The notes under the pieces: generated by a model | The model's database searches: none | What the model saw: only the letters and a program-made list of their open reading frames with translations | Told to the model about the DNA's origin: nothing | Made by a program: the position numbers and the translations under genes | From: Methylococcales bacterium | Lineage (GTDB): Bacteria; Pseudomonadota; Gammaproteobacteria; Methylococcales; Methylomonadaceae | Length of the DNA stretch: 64,000 bases | NCBI GenBank assembly: GCA_030654015.1 | Contig: JAURYI010000123.1 | Location: 41,921 to 105,920, forward strand | Direction of reading: 5' to 3' | Shown here: in pieces, positions 20,153-28,657 of the stretch | Position numbering within the stretch: position 1 is the stretch's first letter | Layout of the letters: each line of letters starts with the position of its first letter

Positions 20153-20532
20153 ATAATTTAATCATAAATGCGGGCAAAGACACACTGAATATCAGCTGTG
20201 ATAGTGTAACGGGCATCATTGATATGCGGGGCATTTCCTATCCGCAGGATGCCGCTGATTTTTTCAATCCTGTGTTTGACTGGCTAGAAAATTATATTAA
20301 TAACGTTGCTGCTGACATAACGTTGAATCTGCACATTGATTATCTCAATACCAGTTCGACCAAATGCCTGTTTGATTTTATTGACAGGCTGGAAGATTAC
20401 TACAAACAGGGCAATACGGTTCAGGTGAACTGGTATCATGAAGCGCATGATGACGATATAAAAGAAACGGGTCTGGAGTTTCAAGAGGATCTGGAGTTGC
20501 CTTTTGTCGTGCTTGCCTACAGCAAGAGTTAG
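20149..20532 (+). CDS. siaC: SiaC-family regulatory phosphoprotein
   Basis: A 127-residue DUF1987/SiaC-family protein. In Pseudomonas aeruginosa unphosphorylated SiaC binds and activates the diguanylate cyclase SiaD. SiaB phosphorylates SiaC on Thr68 and SiaA removes the phosphate. Here the segment IDYLNTSSTKCLFDF places a threonine at residue 68, the same number as in Pseudomonas. The ATG lies inside the stop region of the upstream gene (ATGA, 20149-20152), implying coupled translation with the protein that should both phosphorylate and dephosphorylate it. The gene ends 25 bases before the cyclase gene. Confidence 0.87.
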   Translation: MNNLIINAGKDTLNISCDSVTGIIDMRGISYPQDAADFFNPVFDWLENYINNVAADITLNLHIDYLNTSSTKCLFDFIDRLEDYYKQGNTVQVNWYHEAHDDDIKETGLEFQEDLELPFVVLAYSKS

Positions 20533-20557
20533 CCTGTTTGATGTTAATTGAGTATTT

Positions 20558-21313
20558 ATGAATGATGATATTGATCCGACCATGAAAAAAGTATTCAAGC
20601 ATGAGTTTCTGGCACTTAATAACTACCAGCTTATCGGTAAAGATTTGAATGTATCTGAAGATGAATTACGACAGCATTACCAGCATCTGTTAGAGTCCTA
20701 TCGGCTGTTGTTGCAAAATGCAACGAAAATCACCGCTATCGGTGACATTAATCAGAAAAAATTATTTGAAGCGTTTGAAGAGCTGGAACGGCAAAAAGCC
20801 ATTTTGTATCAATCCTCCATTCTGGATTATTTAACCCAAGTGTATAACCGCAGCCACATCATGCAGCTGTTTGATGATGCGTTTGCACAAACCAAACGCT
20901 ACCAGAATATCTTCAGCTGCATTTTGCTGGACATTGATGATTTTAAAGCCATTAATGATACGCATGGTCATCTGGCAGGCGATCTGGTTATCAAGGAAAC
21001 CGCCAGACAAATATCGGGTCAGATTAGAGAAACCGATGCGTTCGGGCGTTATGGCGGCGAAGAGTTTTTAATCGTGTTGCCTAATACTAACGCGGAAGAA
21101 GCCAGACAAGTTGCCGAAAAAATCAGAATCACCGTGGCAGAAACGACTATTGGTGAGCAAAATCTGCGTGTTACCATCAGTCTGGGTATTTCCGATAGCC
21201 TGATTGATAAGCCGAAAACTCAGGATGAGATGCTTCATAAAGTGGATCTCGCGCTGTATAAAGCCAAAGAAACGGGTAAAAACCGCACCGTGACTTACAC
21301 GCCATTCGACTAA
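20558..21313 (+). CDS. siaD: Diguanylate cyclase, SiaD-like
   Basis: A 251-residue GGDEF protein that should make cyclic-di-GMP from two GTP. The N-terminal part (about 1-85) is helical and coiled-coil-like (DELRQHYQHLLESYRLLL, FEAFEELERQKAILYQSS), the expected docking surface for SiaC. The GGDEF domain follows (about 88-248), with LDIDDFKAINDTHGH for metal and GTP contacts, an intact GGEEF active site at residues 166-170, and an RETD inhibitory I-site five residues before it. It has no transmembrane helix. Third gene of the operon starting at 14141. Its product could act on the MSHA and Csu pili encoded in the same window, but that is inference. Confidence 0.88.
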   Translation: MNDDIDPTMKKVFKHEFLALNNYQLIGKDLNVSEDELRQHYQHLLESYRLLLQNATKITAIGDINQKKLFEAFEELERQKAILYQSSILDYLTQVYNRSHIMQLFDDAFAQTKRYQNIFSCILLDIDDFKAINDTHGHLAGDLVIKETARQISGQIRETDAFGRYGGEEFLIVLPNTNAEEARQVAEKIRITVAETTIGEQNLRVTISLGISDSLIDKPKTQDEMLHKVDLALYKAKETGKNRTVTYTPFD

Positions 21314-21373
21314 GTTGTCAAACAATCTGCTATTATTGCGTCCTTTTTTATTCATCTTCACACAGGACACCTC

Positions 21374-21685
21374 ATGTCAGAATTTAATAATGTCTCCGTC
21401 GTTAAAAAAGCCAATGTTTACTTTGATGGCAATGTCAGTAGCCGCACCATCAAATTTGCCGACGGCACTCTAAAAACACTGGGTTTCATGTTGGCGGGCG
21501 AATACACTTTCAATACCGCCGATGCGGAATTAATGGAAATTATCGACGGCGAATTAGAGGTATTGTTACCCGAAAGCGACTGGCAAGCCATTAAAGGCGG
21601 CGAGTCGTTCAATGTTCCTGCTAATGCAAAATTCACCGTAAAAGTGACTGCGCCTACCGATTACATCTGCTCATTTCTTAAATAA
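21374..21685 (+). CDS. ppnP: Pyrimidine/purine nucleoside phosphorylase PpnP
   Basis: A 103-residue DUF1255/YaiE-type cupin protein. Family members split nucleosides such as uridine, cytidine and guanosine with phosphate into base and ribose-1-phosphate. The small cupin barrel is visible in VYFDGNVSSRTIKFADGTLKTLG, FNTADAELMEIIDGELEVLLP and FNVPANAKFTVKV. AGGA stands before the ATG. The gene begins 60 bases after siaD and ends 4 bases before the NYN gene, so it may share transcription with the latter. Length and motifs match the family fully. Confidence 0.9.
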   Translation: MSEFNNVSVVKKANVYFDGNVSSRTIKFADGTLKTLGFMLAGEYTFNTADAELMEIIDGELEVLLPESDWQAIKGGESFNVPANAKFTVKVTAPTDYICSFLK

Positions 21686-21689
21686 GCAC

Positions 21690-22163
21690 TTGGAAAAAGT
21701 CGCCATTTTTGTTGATGTGCAGAACATCTACTACACCACTCGGCAAGCCTACCAACGCCATTTTAATTACCAGCGATTTTGGTCACAGGCAACGGCTAAC
21801 CGTCAAGTAGTGGCGGCAATCGCTTATGCCATCGACAAAGGCGACAGTAAACAACAGGGCTTTCAGCAAATCCTCAGACACATCGGTTTTGAGGTCAAAC
21901 TAAAGCCCTATATTCAGCGTACCGACGGCTCTGCCAAAGGCGACTGGGATGTCGGTATCACGCTGGATGTCATGGAATTAGCCGCGCAAGCGGATGTTAT
22001 TATTTTATTGTCAGGTGACGGTGATTTTGATCTGCTGCTCGCTAAAGCCCATCAATGTTATGGCGTGACCACAGAAGTCTACGGCGTACCTGCTTTAACC
22101 GCTCCCGCACTGATTAACGCCGCCCAGCGTTTTATTGCTATCGACGATAAATTATTGTTGTAG
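21690..22163 (+). CDS. NYN-domain protein, LabA-like putative RNase
   Basis: A 157-residue protein of the NYN (PIN-like) nuclease fold, LabA/DUF88 group. The acidic residues expected to bind metal are in VAIFVDVQNIYY, GDWDVGITLDVM and LLSGDGDFDLLL. The start must be TTG at 21690, because no ATG lies in frame near the N-terminus and the conserved fold begins at once. The gap from ppnP is only 4 bases. The TAG stop is supplied by the left arm of the palindromic repeat at 22159, so the element's arrival may have set the present C-terminus. Targets are unknown. Confidence 0.78.
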   Translation: MEKVAIFVDVQNIYYTTRQAYQRHFNYQRFWSQATANRQVVAAIAYAIDKGDSKQQGFQQILRHIGFEVKLKPYIQRTDGSAKGDWDVGITLDVMELAAQADVIILLSGDGDFDLLLAKAHQCYGVTTEVYGVPALTAPALINAAQRFIAIDDKLLL

Positions 22164-22276
22164 GTCGGAATAAGATCATCCAAGCGATAGCGCAGGGTGG
22201 GCGTTTCCGACATCGCTCGTAGTCGTCGGAAACGTCTGTTTTCGCTCCTGCTCAAACAGGCTTATTCCAACCTACA
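22159..22276. repeat. 118-bp palindromic repeat element with nested arms
   Basis: Outer arms TGTAGGTCGGAATAAG (22159-22174) and CTTATTCCAACCTACA (22261-22276), with one mismatch, enclose inner arms CGTTTCCGAC (22202-22211) and GTCGGAAACG (22225-22234). Diverged right halves of the same element are seen at about 60106-60158 and 33441-33476. It looks like a dispersed REP or MITE-like sequence. Confidence 0.7.
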
Positions 22277-22387
22277 TGATTACGGTCGAAATAAGCCAGA
22301 CTTACATCATTGGGTAACACACTTTAGGCATCGAAACCTGATAAAATAACACTCACACTAATACAACACACTTTCGGATATATCCCT

Positions 22388-23974
22388 TTGATTTCTACAG
22401 CTAACATCACCATGCAGTTCGGGGCGAAGCCTCTGTTTGAAAACGTCTCGGTCAAATTTGGCGACGGCAACCGTTACGGTTTAATCGGCGCGAACGGTTG
22501 CGGTAAATCAACCTTTATGAAAATACTCAGCGGCGATTTAGAGCCTACTGCAGGTAATGTCAGCCTGTCACCTAATGAGCGTCTGGGCGTGTTGCGTCAG
22601 GATCAATTTGCTTACGAAGATTACCGCGTGCTGGATGTTGTGCTGATGGGGCATACCGATATGTGGGCGGCAATGTCAGAACGCGATGCTATTTATGCCA
22701 ATCTGGAAGCGACAGAAGACGAATATATGCACGCCGCTGAATTGGAATCAGTGTTTGCGGAATACGGCGGCTACACCGCTGAATCGCGCGCAAGCGAATT
22801 GCTGTTAGGGCTGGAGATTCCCCTAGAGCAGCACAACGGCTTGATGAGTGCGGTTGCCCCTGGTTGGAAACTGCGGGTGTTATTGGCACAAGCCTTGTTT
22901 GCCAATCCCGACATTATGCTGCTGGACGAACCGACCAACAACCTTGATATCAATACCATCCGCTGGCTGGAAGACGTACTGAATGAGCGTGACTGCACGA
23001 TGGTTATCATCTCGCATGACCGCCATTTTTTAAACAGCGTCTGTACGCACATGGCGGATATGGATTATGGCGAATTGCGCGTTTATCCAGGTAATTATGA
23101 TGATTACATGGTGGCAGTATCGGAAGTGCGCGCCCGTTTATTGGCGGGTAATGCCAAGAAAAAAACCCAGATTGTGGAACTGCAAGCCTTCGTGCGCCGC
23201 TTTTCTGCCAATGCGTCAAAAGCCAAACAAGCCACGTCACGCGCCAAGCAGTTGGATAAAATTAAACTGGATGAAGTCAAACCGTCCAGTCGTGTCAATC
23301 CCTTTATTCGCTTCGATCAAACCAAAAAACTGCATCGTTTAGCGTTGGAAGTCGAAGGCGTGAGTAAAGGCTATGGCGCGGAACCGTTATTTCAAAACCT
23401 GAATTTAATGGTCTCTGTCGGTGAACGTATTGCGGTTATCGGTCCGAACGGTATCGGTAAATCTACGTTACTGAAAACCTTGGTCGGCGAATTAGCCCCT
23501 GATACAGGGGTCGTAAAATGGTCGGAAAATTCCGAAGTCGGTTATTTTGCCCAAGACCACGCCGAAGATTTCGCTGAAGAGTTGACCTTGATTGACTGGA
23601 TGGGGCAGTGGCGTAAAGAAACCGATGATGATCAAACCATGCGCGGTACATTGGGCCGTTTGTTATTTACTGCCGATGATATAGGAAAATCGGTTAAAGT
23701 GTTGTCAGGTGGTGAACAGGGACGAATGTTATTCGGCAAATTAATCCTGCAAAAAAATAACATCATGGTCATGGATGAGCCAACCAACCATTTGGACATG
23801 GAGTCGATTGAATCGTTGAATAATGCGCTGGAAAGTTATCCGGGGACGTTGATTTTTGTCAGCCATGACAGAGAATTTGTCTCCTCACTGGCAACGCGCA
23901 TTATTGAACTGACACCGCAGGGCATTGTCGATTTTAATGGTAATTACGAAGATTATCTGAACGCGCAGGCATAA
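22388..23974 (+). CDS. ybiT: ABC-F family ATPase YbiT
   Basis: A 528-residue cytoplasmic protein with two ABC ATPase domains and no membrane part, as in ABC-F translation factors that act at the ribosomal E site. The first domain has Walker [10 protein letters not shown] and [12 protein letters not shown] linker with basic helices ([21 protein letters not shown]) follows, then the second domain has [16 protein letters not shown] and [10 protein letters not shown]. Sequence and length track E. coli YbiT very closely. The N-terminus ([20 protein letters not shown]) fixes a TTG start at 22388 with only a weak ribosome site. The first signature motif is atypical (AVAPGWK), as in YbiT itself. Confidence 0.92.
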   Translation: MISTANITMQFGAKPLFENVSVKFGDGNRYGLIGANGCGKSTFMKILSGDLEPTAGNVSLSPNERLGVLRQDQFAYEDYRVLDVVLMGHTDMWAAMSERDAIYANLEATEDEYMHAAELESVFAEYGGYTAESRASELLLGLEIPLEQHNGLMSAVAPGWKLRVLLAQALFANPDIMLLDEPTNNLDINTIRWLEDVLNERDCTMVIISHDRHFLNSVCTHMADMDYGELRVYPGNYDDYMVAVSEVRARLLAGNAKKKTQIVELQAFVRRFSANASKAKQATSRAKQLDKIKLDEVKPSSRVNPFIRFDQTKKLHRLALEVEGVSKGYGAEPLFQNLNLMVSVGERIAVIGPNGIGKSTLLKTLVGELAPDTGVVKWSENSEVGYFAQDHAEDFAEELTLIDWMGQWRKETDDDQTMRGTLGRLLFTADDIGKSVKVLSGGEQGRMLFGKLILQKNNIMVMDEPTNHLDMESIESLNNALESYPGTLIFVSHDREFVSSLATRIIELTPQGIVDFNGNYEDYLNAQA

Positions 23975-23986
23975 CCGTAACACAGT

Positions 23987-24014
23987 ACACTGAGCGGCGA
24001 AGCTGGCTCAGTGT
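23987..24014 (+). terminator. Hairpin after ybiT
   Basis: 8-base arms ACACTGAG / CTCAGTGT around a 12-base loop, 12 bases after the ybiT stop. There is no T-run, so it is either a weak terminator or a small repeat. Confidence 0.4.
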
Positions 24015-24207
24015 GCAACTATAAATAGAATGAAGTGTGTTTATCTACTAAACTCTCAGTTCATAACGCACGATTGGCAAGTGATTTTATTTATGTTGCA
24101 GTTCTGGCAGTCATTAAGGTCGTCACCCTCTTAGTTAAAGAGGGGTGATGTATTCATACAGACATAACACACTATTGGTAACTTGGCACTGAGCGTCAGG
24201 AGTTTGG

Positions 24208-24675
24208 ATGATTATTATTTTAAAAAAAATACCTGCAAACACGTCAGACTATCATATAGAAAAATTTATTGCTCCCGTGCTGAAAGGCGGCTTGTTTAAA
24301 GCGGCGGGACAAATAGAAAGCATTTCCTTCTGGACGTATGAGGTTGTCCAATCCAATACTATCGAGTATTACGCTCTGGTTGATGTAGAACCCGATGCCG
24401 TCGGTCAGCGCGTTATTAATCAGCTGAACAAAAAAGCCCTGAACGGCAAATATATTGCGCTACAGGAATATCACGTCCGACACTGGAGCAACGATAAACG
24501 AGTGTTTAAATCCGTTGTTGATAGAGGTAAAAACAATAAACGCAAAGCCGAGCGCAGACGCAAAATTGTCAAAACCGAACGAAATTCCAGAACAGCAAAC
24601 GCACACATAGAAAATATCACCATCTCCACGCATTCTGGTTTGTGGAACGATCCTAATAAAAACAGCAGCAGATAG
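24208..24675 (+). CDS. RRM-like RNA-binding protein with basic tail, unknown
   Basis: A 155-residue protein. The first 90 residues begin with MIIILKKIPANTSDYHIEKFIAPVL, run through ESISFWTYEVV and end in GKYIALQEYHVRHW, an order of strands and helices that resembles an RNA recognition motif. The classic aromatic RNP1 and RNP2 residues are not clear. The tail is strongly basic (KNNKRKAERRRKIVK), then polar. I do not know a named family. GTCAGGAG-like sequence upstream supports the ATG at 24208. A terminator follows directly, so the gene is probably a single unit. Confidence 0.65.
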   Translation: MIIILKKIPANTSDYHIEKFIAPVLKGGLFKAAGQIESISFWTYEVVQSNTIEYYALVDVEPDAVGQRVINQLNKKALNGKYIALQEYHVRHWSNDKRVFKSVVDRGKNNKRKAERRRKIVKTERNSRTANAHIENITISTHSGLWNDPNKNSSR

Positions 24676-24676
24676 T

Positions 24677-24706
24677 AAAAACCGTTATGGCTTCATGACG
24701 GTTTTT
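24677..24706 (+). terminator. Rho-independent terminator
   Basis: AAAAACCGT / ACGGTTTTT arms, extended across single mismatches by ATG/CAT, with GCTT in the loop and a T-run on the plus strand. It starts 2 bases after the stop codon of the RRM-like gene. Confidence 0.8.
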
Positions 24707-24924
24707 GCTGATTTGAGCAATTCATAATTTCACCATTCAGCACAAATAATAAACAGTGTGCGGAGTATAATCAGAATCTCCACTTAAAATGATACGTTTT
24801 CAGGTAATGCGTAGAATGGGTAACTCATCATTTACGCAGATGAGTGATGGGTTTCACAAATCACGACTGCTCTGTCCATTCTGCACGTTCGATTCCAATT
24901 TACATTTCCCTCAATCAAAAGACT

Positions 24925-25842
24925 ATGACAACAAAATATACCCCTCTAAAAGACCACGATACACCGCTTAAAGTGTTATTTACAGGGTATCTCTGTACAG
25001 TAGCCATCGGTTATCTTTTTGCATTGATTCAAATATTATTCACCCACGGTATGGCGGACGGCAAATTCGGCTTATCCGTGGACGACATCGTTTACAGTTA
25101 TTACGGCAACCGTTCAGGCACGGCATTGGAAGTGAAGCTGAATGGTTCGATGAAAGAAAATGCCTCTGAACAAGAACGCTTTGCCATTATGAAATGGGTC
25201 AGAGATGGTGCGGATGTTGATGATTATAAAGATGACGGTATTCAGAAAATCATCGAAACCCGTTGTGTCGCCTGTCATAACAAAGACTCAGGCAGTTTGC
25301 CCGACTTTACTAAGTTTGAGGTACTAAAATCATATACCACGCAAGATGAAGGCGCGACGTTTGCCTCGCTCACGCGGGTATCGCATATTCATTTATTCGG
25401 TATCAGTTTTATTTTTATGTTTGTCGGGCTGATTTTCAGCTTTGCCGAAACCACCAGCACCCAATATAAATGTATCGCCATCGGTATGCCATACACCTTC
25501 CTCGTTATCGACATTCTGTCGTGGTGGCTGACGAAAATTCACCCGATGTTTGCGTGGCTGGTGATTTTTGCAGGTATGGGCATGGGTATTTCATTCGCCT
25601 TTATGCTGGTCACGTCTATTTTAGAAATGTGGCTGTTTAAACCTGTGTTTATCAACGGTTTTGGAGCGGGTTATTTACAACGCCGTGACAGTACAGATGC
25701 CTCTATTGCTGATAGAGCGTGGGAAGTTATGAAAGCGGTTGCGCGTTCGATTAAACCTGCGGCGGCTTTTGCAGTCGATATGTGGCTAACTCATGGTTTG
25801 CCATTGATTAAGGGCTTGCTTGCTTCAATCACGAAAAAATAA
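24925..25842 (+). CDS. Membrane-bound cytochrome c protein, unknown
   Basis: A 305-residue protein starting at the ATG at 24925 (MTTKYTPLKDHDTP); the longer frame from 24844 runs through repeat-like sequence and is not credible. One N-terminal transmembrane helix (LFTGYLCTVAIGYLFALIQILF) leads to an extracytoplasmic domain with a single haem c site, CVACH in ETRCVACHNKDSG. About four more helices follow (ISFIFMFVGLIFSF; PYTFLVIDILSWW; FAWLVIFAGMGMGI; FAFMLVTSILEMW). Histidines in RVSHIHLFG and KIHPM could matter for redox or quinone contact. A mono-haem domain within a polytopic protein suggests respiratory electron transfer. No upstream or downstream partner gene is present. A strong terminator separates it from clpB. 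Confidence 0.68.
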   Translation: MTTKYTPLKDHDTPLKVLFTGYLCTVAIGYLFALIQILFTHGMADGKFGLSVDDIVYSYYGNRSGTALEVKLNGSMKENASEQERFAIMKWVRDGADVDDYKDDGIQKIIETRCVACHNKDSGSLPDFTKFEVLKSYTTQDEGATFASLTRVSHIHLFGISFIFMFVGLIFSFAETTSTQYKCIAIGMPYTFLVIDILSWWLTKIHPMFAWLVIFAGMGMGISFAFMLVTSILEMWLFKPVFINGFGAGYLQRRDSTDASIADRAWEVMKAVARSIKPAAAFAVDMWLTHGLPLIKGLLASITKK

Positions 25843-25851
25843 ACGTACACC

Positions 25852-25886
25852 AAGACCTGCGAGGTTTTAAAAACCTCGCAGGTCTT
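25852..25886. terminator. Bidirectional terminator between cytochrome gene and clpB
   Basis: A perfect 16-base stem AAGACCTGCGAGGTTT / AAACCTCGCAGGTCTT with a 3-base loop, followed by TTT. It lies between convergent genes. Its length and perfection suggest a dispersed repeat used as a terminator. Confidence 0.85.
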
Positions 25887-25894
25887 TTTACTAT

Positions 25895-28471
25895 CTACTT
25901 CTTCACAAAACGCAATTCCTCATGCTCTACTTCAACCCCGATAGTATCTCCAGCGACAAAATAGCCTGACAGTATCGCTTGTGCCAGTGGATTTTCCAGT
26001 TGCTGTTGAATCGCCCGTTTCATCGGTCTTGCACCATACACAGGATCAAAACCTGCTTCACCCAGTAAATCCAGCGCATCCTCAGAAATGTCAAAGCCCA
26101 AATCACGGTCTTGCAAACGTTGTTTCAAATAGCCGATTTGAATGTTGGAAATCGCCCGAATTTGTTCACGACCCAGAGAATGAAATACCACCGCTTCATC
26201 AATACGATTAATAAATTCAGGACGGAATTTAGTGGTCACAATATCCATTACCGCATTTTTCATCACTGAATACAGCGCGTCACCCGACAGCGATTGAATA
26301 ATGTCCGAGCCTAGATTGGAAGTCATCACGATAATGGTATTTCTAAAATCCACCGTTCTGCCTTGCCCGTCGGTTAAGCGTCCGTCATCCAGCACCTGCA
26401 ATAACACGTTAAATACATCGGGATGCGCTTTTTCAATTTCATCCATCAAAATCACCGAATACGGTTTACGTCTGACCAGTTCGGTTAAATAACCACCTTC
26501 TTCATAGCCGACATAACCCGGAGGCGCACCGATTAACCGTGCTACCGAATGTTTTTCCATGAACTCAGACATATCAATACGCACCATTGCATCGGGCGTA
26601 TCAAACATAAATTCAGCCAACGCTTTGCACAATTCCGTTTTACCGACACCTGTCGGGCCTAAAAACAGGAATGAACCATTGGGGCGATTGGGGTCTGATA
26701 AGCCTGCACGCGAGCGGCGTATCGCATTACTGACCGCTTTCAAAGCTTCTGATTGTCCGACCACGCGCTTGTTTAAATACTCTTCCATGCGCAACAGTTT
26801 GTCTTTTTCACCTTCCAGCATTTTGGACACAGGAATGCCCGTCCATTTTGAGACCACTTCGGCGATTTCTTCTTCGGTGACTTTGTTGCGTAACAAACTG
26901 GTTTTCGGTGCTTCACCAGAAATATCCAAACTGAGCTGTTTTTCCAACGCGGGAATAACCCCATATTGCAATTCGGCTTGCTTGCTTAAATCATTAGCGC
27001 GGCGGGCGGCTTCCAGTTCGGTTTTGGCTTGTTCCAGCTTTTCCTTGATATTCGCCGAACCTTGTAGATTGGCTTTTTCCGCTTTCCACGTTTCTTCCAA
27101 ATCTGAATATTCTTTTTCTAAATCGTGAATTTCATCTTCGAGAATATCCAAACGTTTTTTCGAGGCGGCATCTTTTTCTTTGCGCAACGCCACTTGTTCG
27201 ATTTTCAGTTGAATTAAACGGCGGTGCAGTTTATCCATCACCTCAGGTTTGGAATCAATTTCCATACGGATGCGACTGCCCGCTTCATCAATCAAATCAA
27301 TGGCTTTATCGGGCAATTGTCTATCGGCAATATAACGATAGGATAAGGTTGCCGCCGCGACAATCGCAGGGTCGGTAATATCCACACCGTGATGCACTTC
27401 GTATTTTTCTTTCAAGCCGCGCAAAATGGCGATAGTGTCTTCAACGCTGGGTTCATCAACCAGCACTTTTTGAAACCGGCGTTCCAATGCTGCGTCTTTT
27501 TCCACATATTTGCGGTATTCATCCAGCGTAGTTGCGCCGACACAATGCAGTTCACCACGCGCCAGTGCGGGTTTGAGCATATTGCCCGCATCCATCGCAC
27601 CTTCGGCTTTACCTGCACCGACCATAGTGTGCAATTCGTCAATAAACAGAATGACTTGCCCTTCTTGCTTGGCTAAATCATTCAACACCGCTTTTAAACG
27701 TTCTTCAAATTCACCGCGAAATTTTGCCCCTGCAATCAATGCCGCCATATCCAAGGCAAGCACTTGTTTGTGCTTCATACCTTCGGGAACTTCGCCGTTG
27801 ACAATCCGTTGCGCGAGTCCTTCGACTATCGCGGTTTTACCTACGCCGGGTTCACCGATTAACACAGGGTTGTTTTTAGTACGGCGTTGCAACACCTGAA
27901 TGGTGCGGCGGATTTCATCATCACGTCCGATAACAGGGTCTAGCTTACCCTGCGCGGCGCGTTCGGTCAGATTGATAGTGTATTTGTTCAACGCTTGGCG
28001 TTGGTCTTCGGCATTGGCATCTTGCACGGCGTCTCCTCCACGCATCGCATCAATCGCTTTTTCAAGCGCGGGTTTAGTGATATTGGCTTTCTTAAATAAA
28101 TCCTGTAAAAAACCGCGTTCTTCACAGGCAGCGACTAAAAATAACTCGCTGGAAATAAAACTGTCATTGCGTTTTTGCGCGAGTTTGTCAGTTAGATTTA
28201 ACAAGCGGTTGGTTTCGTTAGAAATCTGCACATCACCGCCCGACCCGCTCACCGTCGCCAATCGCGCCAGTTCTTTGTTGAGTTCGGTGCGGATTAAGCT
28301 GCTGTTCGCACCCAGTTGTGCCAGTAACGGCTTGATACTGCCGCCTTGCTGCTCCAGCATCGCACTCATAATATGGACGGGTTCGATAAATTGATGATCT
28401 TTTCCCAAAGCCAAACTTTGCGCGTCAGCCAAGGCTTCTTGAAATTTACTGGTTAGTTTATCCATTCGCAT
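25895..28471 (-). CDS. clpB: Disaggregase ClpB (Hsp100)
   Basis: An 858-residue AAA+ hexamer that works with DnaK to pull proteins out of aggregates. In order: an N-domain of two repeats (1-145, [23 protein letters not shown]), NBD1 with Walker A GEPGVGKT at 206-213 and [10 protein letters not shown], the long coiled-coil middle domain (about 400-530, [21 protein letters not shown]), and NBD2 with GPTGVGKT near 605 and [11 protein letters not shown]. The end [20 protein letters not shown] is the usual sensor-2 region. There is no P-loop IGF motif, so ClpP does not partner it. A near-consensus sigma32 promoter lies upstream at 28511-28536. Confidence 0.97.
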   Translation of the reverse strand: MRMDKLTSKFQEALADAQSLALGKDHQFIEPVHIMSAMLEQQGGSIKPLLAQLGANSSLIRTELNKELARLATVSGSGGDVQISNETNRLLNLTDKLAQKRNDSFISSELFLVAACEERGFLQDLFKKANITKPALEKAIDAMRGGDAVQDANAEDQRQALNKYTINLTERAAQGKLDPVIGRDDEIRRTIQVLQRRTKNNPVLIGEPGVGKTAIVEGLAQRIVNGEVPEGMKHKQVLALDMAALIAGAKFRGEFEERLKAVLNDLAKQEGQVILFIDELHTMVGAGKAEGAMDAGNMLKPALARGELHCVGATTLDEYRKYVEKDAALERRFQKVLVDEPSVEDTIAILRGLKEKYEVHHGVDITDPAIVAAATLSYRYIADRQLPDKAIDLIDEAGSRIRMEIDSKPEVMDKLHRRLIQLKIEQVALRKEKDAASKKRLDILEDEIHDLEKEYSDLEETWKAEKANLQGSANIKEKLEQAKTELEAARRANDLSKQAELQYGVIPALEKQLSLDISGEAPKTSLLRNKVTEEEIAEVVSKWTGIPVSKMLEGEKDKLLRMEEYLNKRVVGQSEALKAVSNAIRRSRAGLSDPNRPNGSFLFLGPTGVGKTELCKALAEFMFDTPDAMVRIDMSEFMEKHSVARLIGAPPGYVGYEEGGYLTELVRRKPYSVILMDEIEKAHPDVFNVLLQVLDDGRLTDGQGRTVDFRNTIIVMTSNLGSDIIQSLSGDALYSVMKNAVMDIVTTKFRPEFINRIDEAVVFHSLGREQIRAISNIQIGYLKQRLQDRDLGFDISEDALDLLGEAGFDPVYGARPMKRAIQQQLENPLAQAILSGYFVAGDTIGVEVEHEELRFVKK

Positions 28472-28510
28472 AATGTCACCTTTGAGAGCATTGTTAATGA
28501 TAAACCTGTT

Positions 28511-28536
28511 ATGGGGGGCAAAGCGGTACTTTCAAG
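28511..28536 (-). promoter_or_regulatory. Heat-shock (sigma32) promoter of clpB
   Basis: On the minus strand CTTGAAA (28536-28530) is followed after 13 bases by CCCCATAA (starting 28516). This matches the known RpoH consensus CTTGAAA - N11-16 - CCCCATnT. It is about 40 bases from the clpB ATG at 28471, leaving room for a short leader. Confidence 0.85.
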
Positions 28537-28554
28537 CAGGGGAGAGGGGAGTTT

Positions 28555-28638
28555 TCTCGTTCCCATGCGCCGCGTGGGAATGCCTTTGCACCGCGCTGCG
28601 TCTCGCACCGCATTCCCACGCGGCGCGAGGGAACGAGA
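28555..28638. repeat. 84-bp palindromic repeat, 29-bp arms
   Basis: Arms 28555-28583 and 28610-28638 pair with two mismatches around a 26-base GC-rich loop (core CGCCGCGTGGGAATGC / GCATTCCCACGCGGCG). A short related piece (CACGCTGGCGCGTGGGAAT) occurs at about 42731-42749. This type of bounded hairpin is common in intergenic space of gammaproteobacteria. It lies just upstream of the clpB promoter. Confidence 0.75.
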
Positions 28639-28657
28639 GAACTGTTTTACAGGTGAT

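Noticed and set aside
24844..24924. Longer start for the membrane cytochrome c gene
   Set aside because: The added residues run through repeat-like sequence and look unlike any exported or membrane N-terminus; MTTKYTPLKDHD is a better start.
26559..28394. Several plus-strand open frames of 95-189 codons across clpB
   Set aside because: They are antisense shadows of a complete ClpB, with low-complexity composition and no start signals.
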